Part shown: positions 1 through 8,212 of the stretch, one piece after another
How the letters are laid out: every line of letters begins with the position of its first letter
Position numbering within the stretch: position 1 is the first letter of the stretch
NCBI GenBank assembly: GCA_028565635.1
Contig: JAOXYB010068556.1
Span: 1 to 10,056 of the forward strand
Length of the DNA: 10,056 nucleotides
Direction: 5' to 3'
DNA from: Phoronis ovalis
Lineage: Eukaryota > Phoronida > Phoronidae
Notes under the pieces: generated by a model
The model's database searches: none
The model's input: only the letters and a program-made list of their open reading frames with translations
What the model was told of the DNA's origin: nothing
Made by a program: the position numbers and the translations under genes

Positions 1-196
1 AGCCAGCGCCAAGGAGGAAAAAAGAAAAAATCATAAATTTAAGGTTTTCGCACTTCTTCCAGCAGGGCCCGACCACTCCGCCACCACTGTGGTTATACCA
101 ATTGTGACCTTATGTCAGTTATGTGAAGAATTTATAATTAGTGATTGTGATTGTAAGCCTATAAGATTTATTAGATTGCTTTTAAATGTTTTTCAG
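1..196 (+). other. 3' end of an intron of the RNF103-like gene
   Basis: This stretch ends in a good splice acceptor, a T-rich tract followed by CAG at 194-196. The reading frame of the next exon is closed by a TAA at 183-185, so coding cannot continue leftwards without splicing. The methionine at 186 lies inside the acceptor and is not a credible start. No other coding similarity is visible here. The upstream exons, which in vertebrate RNF103 encode the first membrane segment and a luminal region, lie outside the window. Confidence 0.75.
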
Positions 197-1841
197 ATTT
201 TGTAGCCGTAAGAACTGGTCGACCTCTCGACTGATACTAGCTGTACCCCAAGGACAGAATAAAGAAAAAGATCATGTCAAACTAATTACATATGCTGGTT
301 CGACTAAACTACAGGCTGTGTTTGATTGGATAAATTTCAATCTAGCTTCTAGAATATATGACATAAAAGATGTTCAAGAACTGGAAAAAGAATGGTGTTC
401 ATTTACATCAAAGAAAGATTTAAGTTGGCCTGTTAGAGTTATAATGCTATCGAAAATGATTCTGCCTTCAATGTTTTTGTCTGCACTCAGTGTTAAATTT
501 ACTGGAAGAGTGAAATTTGGAAAAGTTGACTGGCGTACTTCACATGGCAAAGCAATCATGAAAAATTTACAGTTATCAACAAGTAAACCATCATATATAA
601 TTTTAACACCTGAACGGAATTTGACTTACGGCAAAAGACGAAGTGAAAATATGAATTATCAGAGTTTTGACTTATTTCTTAGGACATTAACTCCTAATAT
701 CAATGATCTTTTCATATTTGGACTGTATGCTACTAATTTATCTTGCCTTATATCTTTAGCAATCGAGAGAGGTGGATTTATGGTTCGAATCGGCAAATTA
801 TTATGGAATTTTGTAAAGTACAACTGTATATTTTTGCTACTATGGTTACCTCTCATTGGGTTATTTCACATTCCTTATTTGGAAGTAATTGCTAGCTATG
901 GTGCTAAGTTTATTAGAATTATAACAGGGACTGTGTTGGCTTCGTATTTGAGATACGATTTTATGTTTTATTCCTCACAGCCTACCTTTCTTTTAGTTTC
1001 ATTTACTGTGTATGTATTTATAATAGGATGTATTTTTTATAAATTCGTTCATCAAAATCAAGCCGCCCCAGAAACAGAGTGGTTTTCCATTAATATGGAC
1101 GGATATTTTAATTATTTATTTCACCATTCGCCATCATTAACACAGCCTACACATCCACAAGATATGGAAGAGGGCATGGAATTACTGATCGAACATTTGG
1201 CTGTGCCTCATTTTTGGTTGCAGCCAATAATAACCAATGATTATATTAAAGATTTACCAACATGGACATATGATAAACAAATTGTTGTTTCAAGTGATGC
1301 GGATAGTGATAATGATAATCAAGATATGAAAAATTCTGCATTCGCAACAGATGGCAAAACGACCAATAAATCTTCTTCAACACATTGTAAATATTGTGCT
1401 GAAGGGGAATCTTTTTCAGGAAGTTTGTCAGAGTCTGAATGTGCAGAATTAGTTATGGATGGAGACTACAAATGCATGTGTTGTTTACCACAACTGCCAA
1501 TAGATGGCAGCACAAGTAAAGAATACAAAAGCTTCAAGGATGCAAAAATGAACAAAAAATGTACAGATGATATGTCGCAAAAATCAAGTGCCAAAGAAAA
1601 TACTAAAAGTACAAAAAAGAAGTGTAATGAAATTCCTGAAGGAGTTCTGTTGTGTGTGGAATGTGTAATTTGTTTAGATTCATATCACCTAGGAGACGTA
1701 TTGTGTGCATTACCATGTGGACATAATTTTCACGAGCAGTGTATCTTGGGATGGATTATGAGAGATAATCATTGTTGTCCCGTTTGTCGTTGGCCATCTT
1801 ATAAACCCAAATTGTGTAAAGTTCACTTACATTCTGAATAG
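197..1841 (+). CDS. RNF103: RNF103/Kf-1-like ER-membrane RING-H2 E3 ubiquitin ligase, 3' terminal exon (N-terminus outside window)
   Basis: RNF103 (Kf-1) is a multipass ER-membrane E3 ubiquitin ligase linked to ER-associated degradation in vertebrates. The exon gives 547 residues after a split codon; recalled human RNF103 is about 685, so roughly 140 N-terminal residues are missing. Seen in order: a conserved start (FCSRKNW...LAVPQ, like human YCRRRGW...MSVPQ); an ALSVKFTGRV stretch and an SYIILTPE segment that recall a thioredoxin-like fold (inference); hydrophobic membrane segments near residues 170-189, 204-225, 239-250 and 263-281; NDYIKDLPTW (human TDYIKNLPMW); an acidic, Ser/Lys-rich linker with extra cysteines (397-429); and a C-terminal RING-H2. 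The RING ligands are C489, C492, C507, H509, H512, C515, C527 and C530, followed by CRWPSYK, which is nearly identical to human. The RING codons lie at 1662-1787 and all eight zinc ligands are intact. The exon opens at the CAG acceptor and ends at TAG 1839-1841. Family call is very confident; orthology is inferred from collinear motifs along the whole exon. Confidence 0.95.
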
Positions 1842-2044
1842 AAATGGGAAATTTGTGGGAGTCTAGGTATAACAAGCAGTAGTGTATAGTAGGTGGAGCT
1901 TGCAATTATATTTCAAATGTATTTCATTGTGGAGTTGGAAACCGCCATAAAAAACTGACAGCTACAATCATGATGTGTTTTTTTTTGAAAAAAATGTAAC
2001 TGCCTCATTGTGTAGTAATAGTTAAGACACTTTTTGTATCACAT

Positions 2045-2096
2045 CTCTTATCTCTGATTTGATTAGGATCCTTTTAAAGTAAATGCGAGATAAGAG
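2045..2096 (+). repeat. Perfect 10-bp inverted repeat in the RNF103 3'UTR
   Basis: CTCTTATCTC at 2045-2054 is exactly complementary to GAGATAAGAG at 2087-2096, with a 32-base loop. In mRNA this could form a stem-loop about 200 bases after the stop codon. Nothing shows whether it is conserved or functional. Confidence 0.55.
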
Positions 2097-2263
2097 GCCG
2101 GAAGTTTTAAATTGCCTTGCTTGCCCAATGAAAATACAGCCATTAAAAATATGATTCTGACATCACAACGTAAAAGGCAACTGGACATATTGTAATTTCT
2201 CTATTAAGTGTTTGCTCCAATAGCAATATTGTTTTGAAATAGCTTTGTGAAAAAGAAGTTGTC

Positions 2264-2269
2264 AATAAA
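2264..2269 (+). terminator. Probable poly(A) signal (AATAAA) of the RNF103-like gene
   Basis: A canonical AATAAA lies 422 bases after the stop codon and is followed by an A-rich run and then T/G-containing sequence. It is the first canonical signal after the CDS. An upstream ATTAAA at 2142-2147 and a later AATAAA at 2797-2802 are alternatives. Confidence 0.6.
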
Positions 2270-2468
2270 AAAACAAGTTGGATTGCCAGATTATTTTCCC
2301 TAGGCTGAAGCAGGTTTCATTTTGGTGTGCTGATTAAAGATTTACATTACAACCATTTAGAATATGCAAGGATTAAGTAAGCGAATACTGTTCGGCACAA
2401 TTTATTCATACTTTATACTTTTAAGTTTAATTGTAGCTAATTAAATGAAAAAAAATAGAAAAAAGCAA

Positions 2469-2853
2469 AATACGGTATATTTATTTTGAAAATATACAAA
2501 TCAAACTTTCTAAATCTATCTTATTTTTCTCTGATGTGGGCTACATAGTTAAACTTTGCACAAATATTCCTTACAAATATAGCTCCAAGTGTCTCAGATT
2601 TTTTGAAATTTAATTGGTTAAAAAAATATGGATTTTCAATTTCATCATTCCAAGTATGTTGATTTAGTTCTAATGTATAAACTTTGAAAATTTATCTTTT
2701 GAACAAAGTAATTCAGCTATGTAGTTTTGACTTGCATGTATATTGTTGTTTAACCTAAAATTATACCGTACAAGTCACATGATATACTCAGGGAAAAATA
2801 AATTATAATTTTAGAAAGTTTGTATTGTATATTTTCAAAATATATGTAGTATT
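2469..2853. repeat. Foldback (long inverted-repeat) element, ~385 bp
   Basis: The left arm (about 2469-2535) matches the reverse complement of the right arm (about 2785-2853). Both carry a TTTTGAAAATATACAA core, then CAAACTTTCTAAA, then a TTATTTTTC block, in the same order. By eye the arms are roughly 80-85% identical over about 60 bases with small indels. A second, inner pair (CTACATAG...ACTTTG at about 2541-2558 against 2704-2724) continues the symmetry. No convincing target duplication was found and there is no coding capacity. It may be an old MITE or foldback transposon in the convergent intergenic DNA. Inverted structure is seen; transposon origin is inferred. Confidence 0.6.
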
Positions 2854-3714
2854 GTCCATTTTAAAAAATTAAATTGGCTAAAATTTAACGGAAAAAATGC
2901 CAAATAATATTCGCTATCTTAAGTGATGTGCCAAATGTAATTATGTGTACACTTGTTTAATGAAAAGAACATTTTGTATTTACAATACTGTTTTATTTTA
3001 ATCAGCTAAACAGACCCAAATTCACTTTTTAAAATTAAGATATTTTCTAATTTATGTGATTTGTTATAAATTATGAAATGAGAAGTTTTGCAGTATAGTG
3101 CAAAAATGTTATTTTAAAATATAATGCAATGAATTAAAATAAGTACATCCTTTCTGTATTTTCCCTAATCCTGTGTATTTTTGTGCTAGACACGTGGCAT
3201 TTTCGTATGCAATTTGAATTACTCGATTTCCTCAAAGGTGTAAAATGTAAATTCTTATAAAGTTAAAACTGTAGTTTTTGCGATAAATGGCAGAAATTTC
3301 GTTACCATGGCAACAAATTGGACCAAAATGTAGTCGGATTGAAAGAAAACAAACTGACTAAAAAGAAAATGTATACATTATAATACTTTTAGTCTATAGT
3401 GTTAAAGATGCATTTTAGCAAAGATAACTAAGAAATAAACGGTTCTCGCCCCCTAAATATAATCTGTTATAACATATTCTTTTATACATCCTATGCTTGT
3501 CCTGACTACTTGGTCAAGGTTCTGTCCAGCTACTGCTCAGGCCGAATACACAATTCTTACTCAAAGTTAACTTTCAGATAATTAATTACCAGTGGATACT
3601 GCTGTGAGAATGACATTTTACTTGTTTGTCACCGAGGTATTTTTTTTATAGATGATGTTGATCATTCGGGTATCAAACATGCTTCCAGATCAGAGGTCAT
3701 GATTACTTGACATG
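2854..3714. other. Convergent intergenic DNA
   Basis: This lies between the 3' ends of the RNF103-like gene (+) and the NRBF2-like gene (-). It is AT-rich with no credible ORF. Apart from the RFX-like X-box at 3301-3314, it holds a minus-strand AATAAA (TTTATT at 2992-2997). That is a possible but distant poly(A) signal for NRBF2, about 1.1 kb past its stop. I saw no closer canonical one. A short block at about 3417-3442 resembles 6018-6042. Confidence 0.5.
3301..3314. promoter_or_regulatory. RFX-type X-box motif
   Basis: GTTACCATGGCAAC is one base away from the perfect palindromic X-box GTTGCCATGGCAAC bound by RFX-family factors (consensus GTNRCC-N0-3-RGYAAC). RFX sites typically sit in promoters of ciliary genes, but this one lies about 0.8 kb from either gene's 3' end and no promoter is apparent nearby. 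The motif match is plain; function is only inferred. Confidence 0.4.
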
Positions 3715-3723
3715 TATCTCTCC

Positions 3724-4065
3724 CGAGGGGTACTCAAGTTATTTTTGGTGGGAATATGCAGCCCAGTTGAAAATTTTGGATTTGGATTGTATACTTCTTA
3801 CTGTATTTTTTGGATTGCTATCGTAAAGAAATTCAAAATCCAACAGTAAATTTTGGAATTTAGTTTATATGAGTCGGTTGGCATAAAAATGGATTGCTAC
3901 TCAAATATTTCAAAATTTTGGATTGTTACCTTATATTTCACAAAATTTGATTGCTACCCTTATATTTCAAAGAAATTGGATTGGGTTTGCTACCACCAGC
4001 TAAAGTTTTGGATTGGGTTGGGCAGCACATTCCCGTAGTCAAGTAACCATGAGTACACCCCCGGG
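3724..4065. mobile_element. Non-autonomous DNA transposon (MITE-like), 342 bp with 9-bp target duplication
   Basis: The element is flanked by perfect direct repeats TATCTCTCC at 3715-3723 and 4066-4074. Its ends are inverted repeats: CGAGGGGTACTC on the left, and on the right the complement of CCCGGGGGTGTACTC. Inside, GGGAATATGCAGCCC on the left matches GGGAATGTGCTGCCC in the complemented right arm, so the arms extend about 45-50 bases. The centre is filled with degenerate repeats of a TTTTGGATTGCTACC-like unit every 25-45 bases. There is no transposase; the apparent ORF at 3853-4038 is just the repeat translated. An 8-bp duplication (hAT-like) is equally possible, because the C at 3723 could belong to either side. 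Insertion lies just 48 bases from the NRBF2 stop codon and may be within its 3'UTR. A diverged relative lies at 8213-8466. Confidence 0.85.
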
Positions 4066-4113
4066 TATCTCTCCGTTTATATTTGTGTTGGCTTTCTTCG
4101 AAAACATATAAAG

Positions 4114-4778
4114 TCACTTATTCTCTTCACCAGCAACATCCCCATTTTCTATCTGTTGTTCAAAAGAATTAAAATCAAACGTAGGTACTTCTAGAGGTGG
4201 CAAGTCCACTGTACTTAATCTCTCAAGATCTAGAGTTAAAAATCGTTCAGGATTAGACGAATCCTTTTCAGTGTCATATAACTTCTTATAATCTTTCACT
4301 TGCTGTCTCAAGTCATCATTATCTTTTTTCATGATATCTAATTCCTCAAGTAAAAGTTTGATATGTTTTCTCAATTCACCGTTATGAATGCTAAGTTCTT
4401 CAATGACTAATTTGTCATCCTTTGGCATTTTTACTGGTAAATTTGAAGTCCCTGTTGTTGGGGGGTTATAAGTGCTCTCTCCGGACATGCAACGATCTTC
4501 AAGAAAATGGAGTAGTGAATCAGTCTCTAATATTGTCCGATGTACATAACTGAAATCTATCTCATCTGAACCCTGTGAATTAGAATTGTCCGAAATTCCT
4601 CCATTTTGATTAGAATGTTCCTGATTTTTCTCTGATTCTTGTTTCTTTTTACATAATTCATACTGGTGTTGCTTCAATTGAATAACCTTTTCTTGCCTTA
4701 TATGGTCATCCCGTTGTAATTTTAAAGATTCTAGAGCTAGGTCAGACGATGATAAACTCATGGCTTTGTTTAACTCAT
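4114..4778 (-). CDS. NRBF2: NRBF2-like exon 3 (end of MIT domain, linker, coiled coil, C-terminal tail)
   Basis: The exon follows a CTTTCAG acceptor (complement of 4779-4785) and encodes residues 39 (split codon) to 259, ending with TAA at 4114-4116. It holds the last MIT helix, a Lys/Glu/Gln-rich linker, a SDEIDFSYV segment that resembles an Atg8-interacting motif at F114-V117, the conserved DSLLHFLE block, the PKDD-led coiled coil that in mammals mediates dimerisation, and a proline/acidic tail with LPPLEVP. Confidence 0.93.
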
Positions 4779-6131
4779 CTGAAAGCATATCAGTTAGAAA
4801 GTATAAAACTAATGCGAAGCAACACAATACAGACTTAGCAAGCAAGCAATGTATGCAAGTTTTTAATGTCTTTGGCCAAAGTCTACAAAGTTAATTAAAA
4901 AATAAGTAGGAAAATACTTGGCAATAACCCCTTCATGTACATCAACTTAATTCCACTTTGTTTTAAAAGCAATGTAATGTTGCTTCCAATGACCTCCAAT
5001 CAATATCAAAAGGGAGGCAAAACATATGATTAACTTTTTTTCTAACACTGCCTTTTGATATTTTTCGTCACCTCAGAAAAAGATTTAATCATAGTGATTT
5101 TAGACAAAATCTGATTATGATGTTTGTATTAAACGAAATATTATATCATGCAAATGGATGATATTTGGAATTTGCCTGATTACACATTTTTTTCCCTGAT
5201 TCAGTATTACCTGCTGCCTTTTGGTGACATTGTACTGCATCTTCAAATTGGGCCAAATTAAGAAACCGTTCAGCCTTTCTAGACAACACATGAGCCTGAA
5301 AATCATAGATGACATTAAATTCTGTCTGCTGTTGGACATCGAAACATGTACAGGTGAACTATAAATTTATTATTCTAACCTGTTGATAGCACAATTTACT
5401 GATTGGGTAGTATTGTATCATATGATACTGATGGGTGCTAGACATGTTACATGTGACAGCGGATAAACAGTATATCAGGAGCCAAAACAGCTGAGGTGGC
5501 TGGATAGCTGAATGCCCAGCAGTCTTATAAACTTAATCGATATGGTAAAACATAAAAGAAATACAAACAATAAGTACGTTTTCAAAGGTATGAGACTGTA
5601 TAGATTTTGTGAATTTAAAGTACAAATATCATGAATACGTGTGTTTGAATTTAGAAGAAGAGGTTTTTGAATTTGAGAAACTTATGTTTTAGCTAGAACA
5701 GATTCAGACTATTGTCATGCAAGTCGTGTATTGTACATGTTTAACATATTACCGACGGTGTATTAAAATTTAAACATGTTCTTTTCTTGTTAAAAATTGA
5801 CAGAATGTAGTTAAAGCCTTCAAAAAAATCCTTCATGCCGGTTTTCTATGGTTCATAAAATAAATGGCAATAGGAAGTGTTCGAATTAATCTGCAAAATG
5901 GGACGTATGAAATGTTGAAGTAATTGATTTGAATTGTTCAATTTGTTGAGAACCTGAAGTTCTGTTGCCAAAAAAAATTCAACACTCCGTCAAGGCAGTG
6001 CGCTTGATTGTTTTATACCAAGGTAACTAGGAAATAAGCGATCAGGGTGGCTACTGTACAACTAAAAAAGTGCATAATCAAAGAATAATGAGATTAAATA
6101 CCGAATTTAAAGGCGAGTCCATGTTCAGCAT
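4114..6131 (-). CDS. NRBF2: NRBF2 (ATG38-like) autophagy PI3-kinase complex subunit; spliced join of 4114-4778, 5211-5295, 6102-6131
   Basis: NRBF2 binds ATG14-containing PI3KC3 complex I (VPS34, VPS15, Beclin-1) and stimulates autophagy in the cytosol. Three exons on the minus strand join in frame to give 259 residues; recalled human NRBF2 is 287. Exon 1 (6131-6102) encodes MLNMDSPLNS, like human MEVMEGPLNL, with an in-frame TAG just before the ATG. Exon 2 (5295-5211) opens AHVLSRKAERFL (human AHQQSRRADRLL) and continues the MIT helical repeat. Exon 3 (4778-4114) carries ALESLKLQRDDH (human LSLELQRDSH), a DSLLHFLE motif at 125-132, PKDDKLVIEE opening the coiled coil at about 161-211, and DLPPLEVP at 230-237. 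Splice phases match: exon 1/2 phase 0, exon 2/3 phase 1, a G plus AT making Asp39. All junctions are GT-AG. The methionine at 4845 reads through intron and is not the start. Very confident in family and structure; the 3'UTR end is unclear. Confidence 0.93.
4779..5210 (-). other. NRBF2-like intron 2 (432 bp)
   Basis: This intron is bounded by GT (complement of 5209-5210) and AG (complement of 4779-4780), with phase 1. It is AT-rich. It contains a perfect 12-bp inverted repeat (AATATCAAAAGG at 5002-5013 and its complement at 5051-5062). I see no gene or recognisable mobile element in it. Confidence 0.85.
5211..5295 (-). CDS. NRBF2: NRBF2-like exon 2 (MIT domain, 85 nt)
   Basis: TTTTCAG precedes the exon on the minus strand and GTAATACTG follows it. 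It encodes 28 codons plus one base: AHVLSRKAERFL, then NLAQFEDAVQCHQKAA, matching human AHQQSRRADRLL and YEEAISCHKKAA. This is the amphipathic helical hairpin of a MIT domain. It lies in a different frame from the longest open frame over the region, so a simple ORF scan misses it. Confidence 0.93.
5296..6101 (-). other. NRBF2-like intron 1 (806 bp)
   Basis: This phase-0 intron runs from the GTATTT donor (complement of 6096-6101) to the TTTTCAG acceptor (complement of 5296-5302). It is AT-rich with no credible ORF. A stretch at about 5490-5520 looks faintly like a tRNA-derived SINE but could not be supported. A block at about 6018-6042 resembles 3417-3442. Confidence 0.8.
6102..6131 (-). CDS. 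NRBF2: NRBF2-like exon 1 (10 codons, start of protein)
   Basis: ATG at 6131-6129 starts MLNMDSPLNS, ending at a G|GTATTT donor in phase 0. Human NRBF2 likewise begins with a ten-residue stretch (MEVMEGPLNL) before the AHQQSRRADRLL block. The shared M-x-x-M-(D/E)-x-P-L-N pattern, the matching phase and a stop codon right before the ATG make this the likely start. Met4 is an alternative initiator. Confidence 0.85.
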
Positions 6132-6419
6132 CTAAAATAATCAACCCGGAAGTATATGTCTGCCAACAAGAAGTATCAGAGAATGAGAAATCCACGTGTT
6201 GTGATTGGATAATTTTAATCACTCCACTCAATCTTTGTTTTTATGTTTTTGGATTAATACCATAATTACCATAGTTTCTGTCCTCCAAAGTACTTTTAAT
6301 CTAAAAGTTTACATAACTCGTATCATTTATTACATTTAAAGCTTCAAAGGTTCTTAAAATAATTTCAATCAGATCAATTTTACGCAGGTTCGTCTTGTAA
6401 TTGTGGAAAAGCTGAAAAG
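6132..6419. promoter_or_regulatory. Shared head-to-head promoter of the NRBF2-like and PEBP-like genes
   Basis: Only 288 bases separate the two divergent start codons, so both 5'UTRs and core promoters must fit here unless upstream non-coding exons exist elsewhere. Near the NRBF2 side lie a CACGTG E-box (6193-6198) and a CCAAT box on the minus strand (ATTGG at 6204-6208). No clear TATA box was identified for either gene. A TTTTACGCAG at 6377-6386 could be the acceptor of a 5'UTR intron for the PEBP gene. Confidence 0.6.
6193..6208 (-). promoter_or_regulatory. E-box (CACGTG) plus CCAAT box upstream of NRBF2
   Basis: Read on the minus strand, ATCCAATCAC is followed two bases later by the palindrome CACGTG. 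They sit about 75 and 65 bases upstream of the NRBF2 ATG. CACGTG is the core of sites for bHLH-zip factors (USF, MYC/MAX, MITF/TFEB), and CCAAT is the NF-Y site. The flanks (TC-CACGTG-TT on +) do not fit the full CLEAR consensus GTCACGTGAC, so TFEB control is only a hypothesis. Confidence 0.5.
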
Positions 6420-7222
<803 letters not shown>

Positions 7223-7353
7223 TAAAATACATGTTTTTGAGCCCTAACAACTAGTTGTGTATAATATTAAAAATAATGTATGTCAGACCCTATGGAATTC
7301 CGTATTACCGTGCCACGGATGCAATCCCATGGAAAATATATTTAATAATACTG

Positions 7354-7439
7354 CCGCGGAATCCCGCGGAATTGCTAGTTTTTATGAAAACAATCGCACC
7401 ACAGCACCTCTGCTGTTTACGGGAGCCATTTTAAAATGG
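7354..7439. repeat. Short CCGCGGAAT tandem pair and nearby palindromes
   Basis: CCGCGGAATC at 7354-7363 is followed directly by CCGCGGAATT at 7364-7373. Further on are a 6-bp stem hairpin (ACAGCA-CCTC-TGCTGT, 7401-7416) and a perfect 14-bp palindrome CCATTTTAAAATGG (7426-7439). This GC-richer patch may be part of an old repeat, but I cannot define its ends. Confidence 0.4.
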
Positions 7440-7980
7440 TGCTTAAAGCATTTTCGGACTCATTAGTTCCATTGAAAGCACCCGAACATGTCTGAAGGTT
7501 CTGGAATGCTTATAGCGCCATCTTGGAGTTACTTCAGTAAATAGCCGTGGTGCTTCCATAAGTCGATTTGCTAGTAAATGAATGTTTTTCATCAAATAAA
7601 GCATTTTTTTGTCCAGAACTTCAAAATATCACTTATATCATTTGTGAGGAACTTCACAGAATTTGTCATTTCTGTTGCAGAATAACGAGAAACATTGTCC
7701 AAAATTTTAACTTTTCTCTACAGAATTCCACAGGGTCTGGTATCTGTTATCGTAGTACTGATAACTATCCCGAGAGAAAGAAAATACATCTTGGTGAACT
7801 GCATATATCACACTTCATTCCCTGTTTTCATCTCGGGTGGTATATTTCTTGGCTTGCAATGATATAAACCGTACGTTATGATTGTTATAACTTAGTAATC
7901 AGAATATATTTCCATTCAAAACTGACGCCTTTTTGCATTGCCTGCAAGGAACCCTCAGTACCACATATGTAGCAACCACT

Positions 7981-8152
7981 CATGTAATAAAGTTGCAAAA
8001 TGTAGTAATTATTACATTTTGAAACAAATTACATTGCAACATGTAATAATTATTACATTTTACATTGAAATGACGTACTGTTTCATTACAAAATGTAATA
8101 AAAATATTTTATTACATTTTGACATGGAATTTTGTTGTAAAATGTAATGGGC
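7981..8152. repeat. Palindromic AT minisatellite (TGTAATAATTATTACA units), first block
   Basis: At least three degenerate palindromic units recur at roughly 45-50-base spacing: 7997-8020, 8041-8061 and 8090-8120. The last is a perfect 14-bp inverted repeat (AAAATGTAATAAAA) around a 3-base centre. A half unit AAAATGTAATG follows at about 8139. Spacers share CATTACA/TGACAT-like pieces. It is non-coding, and each unit can extrude as a hairpin. Confidence 0.75.
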
Positions 8153-8212
8153 CAGGGTTGCCGCACCCAGTGTGGGGAAATTCCAATATAAAGATGATAC
8201 ATAAATGTGTCA

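Larger units (their letters stand above)
1842..2290 (+). other. RNF103-like 3' untranslated region
   Basis: Non-coding AT-rich DNA follows the TAG stop. It holds a perfect 10-bp inverted repeat (2045-2054 with 2087-2096), an ATTAAA at 2142-2147 and a canonical AATAAA at 2264-2269. The right boundary is approximate, placed about 20 bases after the AATAAA. A longer transcript using the AATAAA at 2797-2802 would take in the foldback repeat at 2469-2853. No ORF of interest is seen. Confidence 0.6.

Noticed and set aside
186-196. Methionine at 186 as the start of the RNF103-like protein
   Set aside because: It lies inside the T-rich splice acceptor ending at 196. The family match begins right after it and about 140 N-terminal residues are missing.
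374-856. Two minus-strand open frames opposite the RNF103 exon
   Set aside because: They are antisense shadows of a strongly conserved coding exon and show no motif of their own.
3853-4038. 61-codon + strand open frame
   Set aside because: It is the internal repeat of the 342-bp transposon translated; its repetition follows the DNA unit.
4779-4845. Methionine at 4845 (minus) and its hydrophobic leader as an N-terminal signal peptide of NRBF2
   Set aside because: It is intron 2 read through. A CTTTCAG acceptor at 4779-4785 joins exon 3 in phase to the MIT exon, and the hydrophobic run is the polypyrimidine region translated.
5115-5339. 74-codon minus-strand frame
   Set aside because: It overlaps the NRBF2 MIT exon in the wrong frame. 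The correct frame gives the family match with consensus splice sites.
5490-5520. tRNA-derived SINE head (GGTGGCTGGATAGCTGAATGC)
   Set aside because: Only a vague A-box-like match; no B box, no cloverleaf and no second copy in the window.
7568-7867. 99-codon + frame, and a possible next PEBP exon at about 7724 after CTTTTCTCTACAG
   Set aside because: One frame gives FHRVWYLLS, faintly like the PEBP HRY block, but it meets TAG at once and lacks the preceding PP-SG motif. The long frame has no family similarity.
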